Assembly: GCA_049651845.1 (NCBI GenBank) | Contig: JBASCW010000048.1 | Coordinates: 1-7,457 of the forward strand | Origin: RBG-16-66-20 sp049651845 | GTDB lineage: Bacteria > Pseudomonadota > Gammaproteobacteria > Burkholderiales > SG8-39 | Direction: 5' to 3' | Length of the DNA stretch: 7,457 nucleotides | Shown here: piece after piece, positions 1-5,642 of the stretch | Numbering within the stretch: position 1 is the first letter of the stretch | How the letters are laid out: each line of letters opens with the position of its first letter | Translations under genes and position numbers: made by a program | Notes under the pieces: model-generated | Seen by the model: only the letters and a program-made list of their open reading frames with translations | What the model was told of the DNA's origin: nothing | Database searches by the model: none

Positions 1-106
1 CCGCCCGCCCGGTTCGGCGCACGCGGTGGCGCGCCTCACCCCGTCCGCCCCCGAGGGGCTCCCCGTTCTTCCTTGGCTGCGCGGCTAAGAAAAAACCACT
101 TGCACG
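1..106. repeat. 106-bp terminal direct repeat, left copy (circular overlap)
   Basis: These bases are identical, without mismatch, to 7352-7457. The match runs to the very first and very last base of the window, which is what a circular sequence opened with an overlap gives, so the circle would be 7,351 bp. The repeat holds a small GC-rich hairpin (GCCCC at 47-51, GGGGC at 55-59) and ends in a poly-A stretch after GCGGCTAAG. It has no convincing coding capacity. A true pair of flanking direct repeats is possible but would require the window to have been cut exactly at their edges. Confidence 0.9.
65..97 (+). repeat. Motif A: divergent copy of a TTCTT/GCTGC/GCTAAG/AAAAAACC motif
   Basis: The stretch contains TTCTT, then TTGGCTGCGCGGCTAAG and then AAAAAACC. 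The same elements in the same order occur at 188-235 and 3721-3764. This copy is the most divergent and GC-rich of the three and has only one full AGCTGCT-like unit. It also lies in the terminal repeat, so it recurs at 7416-7448. Its function is unknown; a recombinase or replication-protein binding site is the inference. Confidence 0.35.
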
Positions 107-327
107 TCGCGCGCGCCGATCGCTTGCATCGATCGTCTGCGCAGGCAAAAATGCGCCTCTGGGCAAAAAACTGAAATAACGGGGTGTCGCCTTCTTCTTA
201 GCTGCTCTAAGCGCTGATCGCATCAAGGAAAAACCTCTACCGCTACGGCGAACTCGCGTCGGGCTCACTTGTCCACGTCGATCATCTGAATACCAGCAGG
301 GAAATCTACAACCAGGCGCAACAAGTC
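107..327. other. Non-coding, A-tract-rich region entering a 5'-truncated Rhs frame
   Basis: No gene with a start codon is seen here. The first part has A-tracts (91-95, 147-151, 165-170) and two GGCAAAAA units 18 bp apart (144-151 and 162-169). It also has two CGATCG palindromes (117-122 and 130-135). In the reading frame of the downstream Rhs gene there are stops at 199-201 and 208-210; the frame is open from 211. Rhs-like residues (GSLVHVDHLNTSRE) become recognisable from about 262, so the left edge of the Rhs fragment lies between about 211 and 262. The local low GC makes this a candidate origin or junction region, which is inference only. Confidence 0.5.
188..235 (+). repeat. Motif B: near-copy of the motif embedded in the primase gene
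   Basis: Positions 188-206 (CGCCTTCTTCTTAGCTGCT) match 3721-3740 except for one missing T. Positions 225-235 (AAGGAAAAACC) match 3754-3764 except for one missing A. The central 18 bases differ from the 13 bases in the primase copy. Such a two-part match with a variable centre is unlikely by chance in 7 kb. It lies immediately upstream of where Rhs homology begins, which suggests a junction or recombination site. Confidence 0.5.
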
Positions 328-957
328 GTGTGGCGGCGGCCGCCTCAGGAACCGTTTGGCGATTCGCCGCCGGATGAGAACCCGAGTGGGCTCGGTGTGT
401 TCGAGTTCCCGCTAAGGGAGTCGAACTACTACGCGGACAAGGAGACCGGAAACCTGTACGCGATGTATCGCGATGCGTACAGCCCGTCTATTGGCCGTTT
501 CCCGCAGTCGGACCCAATCGGATTGCGTGGCGGCATCAACCCGTATCTTTACGTCGGCGCTAATCCGATCAGCTATACGGATCCATCGGGGCTCAAGACA
601 TACCAGTGCAAGAAGCCGCTTGACGCGCTTACCAATGCATTCGGTTCAGGAACGAGCAACTTTGCCTATCGCTATGGGCCGTATCTGTATCACCAGTATT
701 CGTGCATCGTTCGCGACGGAAAAGTCATCTGTGGCGGCCAAGACCGTGGAGATGATGGCCAGGGCAAACCCAGCGAAGACAGCATGGACGCCGGGCAATG
801 TAAGCCAACGCAGCCGGACAATGACTGCTTCGAGAAATGCTTGAAGGACGAATGGGCCAAGCCGCGTCCATCGTACGGAATTCCGTTGGGCACCGATTGC
901 CAGGAGTACGACGACGACGTTAATTCGCGCTGCCGGAAAAAGTGCGGTCTCAAATAA
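328..957 (+). CDS. Rhs-family protein, C-terminal fragment with cysteine-rich toxin tip (5'-truncated)
   Basis: This is the end of an Rhs/YD-repeat polymorphic toxin. Residues 34-89 carry the Rhs-associated core ending: YYADKETGNLY, GRFPQSDPIGL, NPYLYVGANP and the terminal DPSGL at 85-89, after which the variable tip begins. The 120-residue tip (90-209) has nine cysteines (94, 126, 135, 158, 167, 171, 191, 202, 206) and a PSYGIPLGTDCQEYDDDV stretch. I recognise this as a recurrent Rhs tail in Gammaproteobacteria, but its activity is unknown to me. Full Rhs proteins exceed 1,000 residues; here the repeat barrel is missing. The GTG at 328 is the first in-frame start, lacks a ribosome binding site, and homology extends upstream to about 262, so it is a frame-based start, not a biological one. 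The stop overlaps the next gene's ATG (TAATG). GC is visibly lower than in the replication genes, which suggests separate origin. It is probably a displaced, unexpressed Rhs tip unless recombined behind an Rhs core. Confidence 0.85.
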   Translation: MWRRPPQEPFGDSPPDENPSGLGVFEFPLRESNYYADKETGNLYAMYRDAYSPSIGRFPQSDPIGLRGGINPYLYVGANPISYTDPSGLKTYQCKKPLDALTNAFGSGTSNFAYRYGPYLYHQYSCIVRDGKVICGGQDRGDDGQGKPSEDSMDAGQCKPTQPDNDCFEKCLKDEWAKPRPSYGIPLGTDCQEYDDDVNSRCRKKCGLK

Positions 958-1301
958 TGCCAACGATGTTCTTCAAAGTTGGGAAAGGGATCTGGATCGT
1001 ACTGGCGTTGGTCGTTCTGCTCGTGACGCTTTACGGCTTTGATGGCAAAACGAACAGCGACATTTGGATCTTCCTGACCTGGTCCATGCTCATCCTCTCT
1101 TTCCCTGCGAGTCTGATCGTTTCGCTGATGCACATGGTTTTAGGCGTTGGCTTCTCAATAACGATAAAAACTTCGTACGTCTCGCTTGCGATCGAGTGGG
1201 CGGCGTACTTCGTCCTGGGCTATTGGCAATGGTTCGTGCTGTTGCCGTGGCTTTGGGGAAAATGGAAGACGCGACGCGTGGCCGGTATCGCTTCGTCTTG
1301 A
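957..1301 (+). CDS. Small integral membrane protein, probable Rhs immunity protein
   Basis: The ORF encodes 114 aa with about three hydrophobic segments (roughly residues 9-27, 37-60 and 74-98) and a basic end (WGKWKTRRVAG), consistent with an inner-membrane protein. No catalytic motif is recognised. The ATG at 957 shares its A with the stop codon of the Rhs tip (TAATG), so the two are translationally coupled; a GTG at 942 inside the Rhs gene is an alternative but less likely start. Genes directly after an Rhs tip usually encode the cognate immunity protein, and membrane immunity proteins are common for tips acting in the envelope or periplasm. Immunity function is therefore inferred from position. 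GC content is low, like the Rhs tip, so the two probably moved as a unit. The gene ends on the first base of a strong hairpin terminator. Confidence 0.7.
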   Translation: MPTMFFKVGKGIWIVLALVVLLVTLYGFDGKTNSDIWIFLTWSMLILSFPASLIVSLMHMVLGVGFSITIKTSYVSLAIEWAAYFVLGYWQWFVLLPWLWGKWKTRRVAGIASS

Positions 1302-1334
1302 ACCACAACGCCGGCGCCTGCCGGCGTTGTGGTT
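1301..1334. terminator. Bidirectional hairpin terminator between convergent genes
   Basis: A perfect 15-bp inverted repeat (AACCACAACGCCGGC at 1301-1315 and its complement at 1320-1334) is separated by the tetraloop GCCT. It begins on the last base of the membrane-protein stop codon and ends one base before the stop of the minus-strand PIN gene. The A-rich/T-rich ends (AACCACAA, TTGTGGTT) serve either direction, though there is no long T-tract. The position between convergent genes supports termination of both transcripts. Confidence 0.8.
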
Positions 1335-1757
1335 CTAGCCACTGGCGGCGATGCGCTGAAGGAGTTGAGCGGGGCTGAGGACGGGGATTCCCTGGAAGGT
1401 GCCGAGCGCGTGCAGGTCGTTGTCGCCCGAGACGATCGCATCGGCCTGTGCACCGAGCGCGCAGGCGAGGACTGCGGCGTCGTCGGGGTCGCGCAGGCGC
1501 GCCTCCTCGATGGGCGGGGCTTCGGCGGTGTCGGCGATCTCGCGGTAGCGCGCGACGACTTCGGCGGGGGACGAGTTCAGTTGCGCGAGCTTGGCGGCGA
1601 ACTTGGCGCGTTGGAGGATGCTGGCGAGCTCGGCAATCAGCGCTTCCGATGTGAAGAGTTCCAGGCCCCCGTCGTCGGCGGCCTGAATCAGCCGCTCGGG
1701 GGTACCGCCCCAGAGCAGGGCGGAAGCGACGACGTTGGTGTCAAGGACGACGCGCAC
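1335..1757 (-). CDS. PIN-domain toxin (VapC-like ribonuclease) of a type II toxin-antitoxin module
   Basis: The 140-aa protein spans a whole PIN domain of the 'putative toxin-antitoxin toxin component, PIN family' group (COG1569-like). The acidic metal-binding residues are visible: D6 in the opening VVLDTNV, E43, D93 in RDPDDA and D112/D114 in SGDNDL. Family members are Mg2+-dependent RNases that cleave RNA and inhibit translation in the cytoplasm. The start is a GTG at 1757, overlapping the antitoxin gene by 17 bases, so translation is probably coupled; no strong ribosome binding site precedes it. It is the last gene of the XRE-antitoxin-PIN operon and stops at the convergent terminator. All key residues are present, so it looks intact. 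RNA target and toxicity are unknown. Confidence 0.9.
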   Translation of the reverse strand: MRVVLDTNVVASALLWGGTPERLIQAADDGGLELFTSEALIAELASILQRAKFAAKLAQLNSSPAEVVARYREIADTAEAPPIEEARLRDPDDAAVLACALGAQADAIVSGDNDLHALGTFQGIPVLSPAQLLQRIAASG

Positions 1758-1995
1758 CGGCTTCGCGAAGCTCGGCGCGCACCGCCTTCAGTTCGGATTC
1801 GAGTTCGGCTTCGGTGATCTCGGGCCCGCCCGCCTCGCGCAGGCGCTGGCCGATCTCGGTGAAGCGCTGGATAGCGGCCTTGCGGATCGCCTCGCGCACC
1901 AGGCGCTCGATCGATTCTGAGGTGAGCAGGCCCGCGGCCTTCGCCTGGCTGGCGATCTGATCGGGAAGGGACAGTTTCAATTCCAGTTCGGTCAT
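1741..1995 (-). CDS. VapB-like antitoxin partner of the PIN toxin
   Basis: The ORF encodes 84 aa. The N-terminal part (about residues 4-42, LELKLSLPDQIASQAKAAG...SIERLVREAIRK) has the strand-helix-helix look of ribbon-helix-helix antitoxins. The C-terminal half is rich in Glu, Arg and Ala (TEAELESELKAVRAELREAG) and probably forms the helix that wraps and blocks the toxin. Its role is to neutralise the PIN RNase and possibly help repress the operon. The ATG at 1995 overlaps the stop of the XRE gene (ATGA), and an AGGAGG complement at 2003-2008 gives a good ribosome binding site seven bases upstream. The strong site, compared with the weak toxin start, fits the usual excess of antitoxin over toxin. 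I recognise it by position and composition rather than a signature motif. Confidence 0.8.
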   Translation of the reverse strand: MTELELKLSLPDQIASQAKAAGLLTSESIERLVREAIRKAAIQRFTEIGQRLREAGGPEITEAELESELKAVRAELREAGARRP

Positions 1996-2399
1996 GTGCG
2001 TGCCTCCTCGCGCGCGGCCTGGGCGAGCATGGATTCGAGCACTTCCATCACGGCGCGCTGCTTGGGCTTGGGGAGCGCGGAGAGCCGTTCCAGTTGCTGC
2101 TGAAGGCGTGGCGCGGGTCCGCGCTTGCCGCCGGCGCGCGCGGGCGCCTGGCCGATGAGTTCCTCGACGGAGGACCCGAGCGTCTGGGCGAGCACGGGCA
2201 GCATGGAAGCGGCGATGCGAAGCCGCCCCACTTCGTAATGGGCGAGCGTTTGCTGGGCGATGCCCAGGCGCTCGGCGAGCTGCGTTTGCGTGAGGCCCTG
2301 GTCCTTGCGGAGCTGCGCGACGCGCGCGCCCAGGTCTTTGAAGAAGCGTTCGTCCTTGCTGCTCATGGGGGTGACCGGTTCGGTGAAGGCGATGGCCAT
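1992..2399 (-). CDS. XRE-family helix-turn-helix transcriptional regulator
   Basis: From the ATG at 2399 the protein has about 135 aa. A Cro/C1-type HTH (HTH_3) spans roughly FFKDLGARVAQLRKDQGLTQ to the LGSSVEELIG end, with TQTQLAERLGIAQQTLAHYEVGR as the helix-turn-helix core. The tail (LQQQLERLSALPKPKQRAVMEVLESML) resembles dimerisation tails of phage and plasmid repressors. A TTG at 2435 in frame would lie upstream of the predicted transcription start, so I prefer ATG 2399; ATG 2366 is possible because it directly precedes the HTH. None has a strong ribosome binding site. The gene heads the operon with antitoxin and PIN toxin (ATGA overlap) and is divergent to the primase. It probably represses both transcripts through the palindrome at 2436-2452. 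Confidence 0.88.
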   Translation of the reverse strand: MAIAFTEPVTPMSSKDERFFKDLGARVAQLRKDQGLTQTQLAERLGIAQQTLAHYEVGRLRIAASMLPVLAQTLGSSVEELIGQAPARAGGKRGPAPRLQQQLERLSALPKPKQRAVMEVLESMLAQAAREEART

Positions 2400-2428
2400 G
2401 AGCGTAATCCCGGGTTGGTGGCGCGGAG

Positions 2429-2460
2429 TTGACAATACTCTATGATAGAGTAATCTGCAA
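2429..2460. promoter_or_regulatory. Overlapping divergent promoters for the XRE and primase operons
   Basis: Plus strand, toward the primase: -35 TTGACA at 2429-2434, 16-bp spacer, weak -10 TAATCT at 2451-2456. Minus strand, toward XRE: -35 TTGCAG (complement of 2455-2460), 17-bp spacer, -10 TATTGT (complement of 2432-2437). Each -35 overlaps or abuts the other's -10, so the promoters would compete. The palindrome at 2436-2452 sits between the hexamers of both, so one bound repressor could shut off both. Confidence 0.6.
2436..2452. promoter_or_regulatory. Palindromic operator, probable XRE repressor site
   Basis: TACTCTATGATAGAGTA is a perfect palindrome with 7-bp arms around TGA, in the spacer of both divergent promoters. 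Further half-site-like copies follow: GAGTT at 2463-2467 and TACTC at 2473-2477, forming a second imperfect inverted pair. Paired operators next to an XRE gene are typical of phage- and plasmid-type switches. Binding by the neighbouring XRE protein is inferred from position. Confidence 0.7.
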
Positions 2461-2502
2461 TCGAGTTATTTTTACTCCAACCCCCTTGACAGGTTTTTAG
2501 CC

Positions 2503-2507
2503 GGAGG
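2503..2507 (+). promoter_or_regulatory. Ribosome binding site of the primase gene
   Basis: GGAGG lies nine bases upstream of the ATG at 2517. It supports this start for the 1041-aa reading frame. Confidence 0.75.
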
Positions 2508-2516
2508 CCGATTCCG

Positions 2517-5500
2517 ATGGCACGCATCCCCGAGGAAGAGATCGAACGCATCAAGCGGGAAGTGGCCCTCGAGCGCCTGGTGGAGGCCTCGGGGATCGAA
2601 CTGAAGAAATCGGGCAAGGATCTGGTGGGGCTGTGCCCGTGGCATGACGATCACGAGCCGAGCCTTCGGATAACACCGGCGACGAACCTGTGGCGTTGCC
2701 CTCCATGCGGCGCCAGCGGCAACGTGATCCAGTGGGTGATGAAGCGAAACGGCGTGTCGTTCCGGCACGCGGTGGAGTTGCTGCGCGAAGGGCTCTCTTC
2801 CTCAGCCGCCGCGCCGGTGAAGCGAACGACGGTGCGCGCGCTCAGCGCACCCGTGAGCCTGGATGCGGACGACCAGGGCTTGCTCGACCAGGTGGTGCTC
2901 GGCTACTACGCGCCCGAGCTGAAGAGATCGCCCGAGGTGCTCGCCTACGCCAGGGCGCGCGGCATCGACGATCCGGCTGCGATCGACAAGTTCAAGCTCG
3001 GTTACGCGAACCGCACATTGGGGCTTCGCATTCCGAACGGCCAGCGAGTGACGGGGAGCCGAATCCGCGAGCGGCTGCAGCGCATCGGGATCCTGCGCGG
3101 CTCGGGGCACGAGCACTTCAACGGCAGCCTGGTGATCCCGGTGATCGACGAGGCCGGGCACGTCACCGAGGTCTACGGCAGGAAGATCACGACCGGTTTG
3201 AAGAAGGGCCTCTCCAAGCACCTGTATCTCGACGGCCCGCACAAGGGCGTCTGGAACTGGGAGGCGCTGGCAGCGAGTAAGGAAGTGATCCTCTGCGAAG
3301 CGCTGATCGATGCGCTCACCTTCTGGTGCGCGGGGTTCCGCAACGTGACATCGAGCTACGGGGTGGACGGGTTCACCGAGGACCACATGGCGGCGATGCG
3401 GCGCTATGGCACCGAGCGGGTGTTGATCGCCTACGACCGGGACGAGCCCGGTGAGCGGGGTGCTGCGAAGGTGGCTGAGCGGCTGATGGCGGAAGGCATC
3501 GAGTGCTGGCGCATTGAATTCCCCAAGGGGATGGACGCGAACGAGTACGCCCTGAAGGTGCAGCCTCCTGCGAAAAGTTTAGGCCTCGCGATTCGCAAGG
3601 CGCAGTGGCTTGGCAAGGGGACGGCGCCGGAGCGCTCGGAGAGCGTGCCGGAGGCGATCGTGGTGGCGCTGCCCGCGCCGATCATCAACGATGAGTCTCG
3701 CGCGATCGCGTGCGCGCCTGCGCCTTCTTCTTTAGCTGCTGATTTAGCTGCTAAGGAAAAAACCCAACCCGAAAACATCACCGAGGCCTGCGCGCAGAGT
3801 CCGCCGGCGCTGCCGGCGTCGCCCGTGCCGCCGGCGCCGAGCGCGATCGAGGCCGAGCCCGAGGTGCGAGAAAACGAAATCCTCTTTGCCTTCGCCGAGC
3901 GCAAGTACCGCGTGCGCGGGCTGCCCAAGGCGGCGGGGCTTGAGATGAAGGTGAACGTGCTCGCGCGAAGGCGCGAGCGCTTCTACGTGGACACGCTGAA
4001 CCTGGCGAGCCAGCGCCAGGTGACGGGGTACGCGACCGAGGCCGCGCGCGAGCTGGAGGTGAAGGCAGAGGTGGTGCAGAGCGATCTTGGGCGCGTGTTC
4101 CTCGCGCTTGAGCTGCTGCAGGATGAGAGTCTGAAGCGCGCGCTCGAACCGAAAGAACCGGCGGCAGCCGCGATGAGCGAGCCCGAGCGGGAAGCCGCGC
4201 TCGCGCTCCTTCGCTCGCCGCACTTGATCGAGCGCATCCAGCAAGACTTGGAGGCCTGCGGCCTGGTGGGCGAGCGCGTGAACAAGCTCGTGGGGTATCT
4301 CGCCGCCACGTCGCGCAAACTCGACTCACCGCTCGCGGTGCTGGTGCAGTCATCCTCCGCCGCCGGTAAATCGACGCTGATGGACGCGGTGCTCGCGATG
4401 ATGCCCGAAGAGGAGCGCGTCAAATACAGCGCGATGACGGGGCAGGCGCTCTTCTATCTCGGCGAGCGCGATCTGAAGCACAAGATCCTCGCCATCGTGG
4501 AGGAGGAAGGCGCGGCGCGCGCGGCGTATGCGTTGAAACTCCTGCAATCGGAAGGTGAACTGACGATCGCGAGCACGGGCAAGGACCCGGCGACGGGGAA
4601 CCTGGTGACGCAATCTTACCGCGTCGAAGGCCCAACCATGCTCTTCACGACCACGACGGCCGCGCAGATCGATCCTGAGTTGCAGAACCGGTGCCTGATG
4701 CTCGCGGTGGACGAGTCGAGAGAACAGACCCAGGCGATCCATCGGCTGCAGCGCGACAAGAGGACGCTCGAAGGCATGGCGAGGAAAGCGAAGCGAAAGG
4801 AATTGCAGCGTCTGCACCAGAACGCGCAGCGGCTGCTGAAACCCTTGGAAGTGCTCAACCCGTACTCGGATCGGCTCACCTTCCCCGACCAGGCGACCAG
4901 GATGCGGCGCGATCACGAGAAGTACCTGACGCTGATCGACATCATCGCGCTCGTGCACCAGCACCAGCGCGAGGTGAAGGCGACGGTGCGCGAGGGGCAG
5001 ACCATCGAATACGTCGAGGCGACGCTGGAGGATGTGGCGCTCGCGAACGAGCTTGCGCACGAGGTGCTCGGACGCTCGCTGGATGAATTGCCGCCACAGA
5101 CGCGCCGTGTGCTGGAGGCGGTCGATGCCTTCGTCGCGGCGCGCGCCAGGAGCGAGTCCATCGAGCGCGCGCAGGTGCGCTTTAGCCGGCGCGAGCTGCG
5201 CGATGCGAACGCGATCGGCGACACGCAGCTCAGGCTGCACCTGGATCGCCTGGTGGAACTTGAATACGTCCTCACGCGGCGCGATGGCGCGGGCGGGCGC
5301 TTCGTCTACGAGCTGGTGTACGACGGCTCAGGTCTCGATGGCAAACCCTTCGTGCCGGGTCTGATCGACGTGGAGCGGCTACGCGCTACGTCTACGACGG
5401 CCGAAGTCGCGGGGGTAAAGGGCGAACTCGCGGGGCGGTTGCGGGGCGTTCGCGGCCCGATTGCGGGGTGGTCGCGGGGTGGGGAAATCGCCGGAGAACC

Positions 5501-5642
5501 GCATGGAACGGGCGTCTCCGAGGAATCGAGCGCAAAAACCTCAAAAACACATAGCAAGAAGGGCAACGGTTCGGACGCGTCGTACACGCAGAGGCGCGTC
5601 GTACCCTTAGCCGCCGCTGGGGAGGACGATGCTGCGCCGTAA
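2517..5642 (+). CDS. CHC2 zinc-finger/Toprim primase fused to a P-loop ATPase and winged helix
   Basis: A 1041-aa multidomain replication protein. Residues 1-95 hold a DnaG-type CHC2 zinc ribbon (C40, H43, C61, C64). About 125-360 is the primase core with a Toprim domain: E261 and D265 in CEALIDAL, D307 and D309 in AYDRDEPG. A Pro/Ala linker follows (about 375-450). About 600-740 is a P-loop ATPase with Walker A SSSAAGKS (612-619, K618; the first Gly is Ser), Walker B ILAIVEEE (657-664), a TTTT sensor-like strand and a QNRCLML segment. A coiled stretch and a winged helix (about 865-940) follow, then a Gly/Arg tail that looks unstructured. The expected role is RNA primer synthesis with ATP-driven DNA unwinding at the element's origin. 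GGAGG precedes the ATG. The last 14 bases overlap the recombinase gene. It is the best replication-initiator candidate here; no other Rep, relaxase or helicase exists. The helicase role is inferred. Confidence 0.85.
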   Translation: MARIPEEEIERIKREVALERLVEASGIELKKSGKDLVGLCPWHDDHEPSLRITPATNLWRCPPCGASGNVIQWVMKRNGVSFRHAVELLREGLSSSAAAPVKRTTVRALSAPVSLDADDQGLLDQVVLGYYAPELKRSPEVLAYARARGIDDPAAIDKFKLGYANRTLGLRIPNGQRVTGSRIRERLQRIGILRGSGHEHFNGSLVIPVIDEAGHVTEVYGRKITTGLKKGLSKHLYLDGPHKGVWNWEALAASKEVILCEALIDALTFWCAGFRNVTSSYGVDGFTEDHMAAMRRYGTERVLIAYDRDEPGERGAAKVAERLMAEGIECWRIEFPKGMDANEYALKVQPPAKSLGLAIRKAQWLGKGTAPERSESVPEAIVVALPAPIINDESRAIACAPAPSSLAADLAAKEKTQPENITEACAQSPPALPASPVPPAPSAIEAEPEVRENEILFAFAERKYRVRGLPKAAGLEMKVNVLARRRERFYVDTLNLASQRQVTGYATEAARELEVKAEVVQSDLGRVFLALELLQDESLKRALEPKEPAAAAMSEPEREAALALLRSPHLIERIQQDLEACGLVGERVNKLVGYLAATSRKLDSPLAVLVQSSSAAGKSTLMDAVLAMMPEEERVKYSAMTGQALFYLGERDLKHKILAIVEEEGAARAAYALKLLQSEGELTIASTGKDPATGNLVTQSYRVEGPTMLFTTTTAAQIDPELQNRCLMLAVDESREQTQAIHRLQRDKRTLEGMARKAKRKELQRLHQNAQRLLKPLEVLNPYSDRLTFPDQATRMRRDHEKYLTLIDIIALVHQHQREVKATVREGQTIEYVEATLEDVALANELAHEVLGRSLDELPPQTRRVLEAVDAFVAARARSESIERAQVRFSRRELRDANAIGDTQLRLHLDRLVELEYVLTRRDGAGGRFVYELVYDGSGLDGKPFVPGLIDVERLRATSTTAEVAGVKGELAGRLRGVRGPIAGWSRGGEIAGEPHGTGVSEESSAKTSKTHSKKGNGSDASYTQRRVVPLAAAGEDDAAP
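3721..3764 (+). repeat. Motif C: AT-rich, TTA-codon-rich motif inside the primase linker
   Basis: The motif is CGCCTTCTTC, then two direct copies of TTTAGCTGCT spaced 12 bp apart (3731-3740 and 3743-3752, with the preceding T's), then AAGGAAAAAACC. In the primase it encodes SSLAADLAAKEKT with two TTA leucine codons, which are rare in this GC-rich gene. Matching sequence outside coding DNA at 188-235, and weakly at 65-97, suggests the DNA itself, not the peptide, is under selection. Possible roles are a recombinase site, a replication-protein iteron or a trace of recombination. Confidence 0.5.
5411..5484 (+). repeat. G-rich degenerate tandem repeat in the primase 3' end
   Basis: Seven G-runs (5411-5415, 5420-5422, 5432-5435, 5443-5446, 5465-5468, 5476-5479, 5481-5484) lie in a degenerate repeat of roughly 11 bases built on TTGCGGGG or TCGCGGGG. 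It encodes the low-complexity Gly/Arg tail after the winged helix. The first four runs could form a G-quadruplex with loops of 4, 9 and 7 bases. It may be an iteron-like site or simply low-complexity coding sequence. Confidence 0.4.

Noticed and set aside
942..956. GTG start at 942 for the membrane protein
   Set aside because: It has no ribosome binding site and would add only five residues; the ATG at 957 coupled to the Rhs stop codon is better.
2400..2435. TTG start at 2435 for the XRE regulator
   Set aside because: It lies within or upstream of the predicted minus-strand -10 hexamer, so it would not be in the transcript; ATG 2399 or 2366 is more plausible.
2486..2491. A second perfect TTGACA that could be a -35 for the primase
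   Set aside because: Its -10 would fall on about 2509-2514, where there is no TATAAT-like hexamer, and transcription would start after the ATG at 2517.
4350..5240. A 296-codon minus-strand frame opposite the primase ATPase region
   Set aside because: It shadows a strongly supported coding frame and has no domain, ribosome binding site or plausible promoter.
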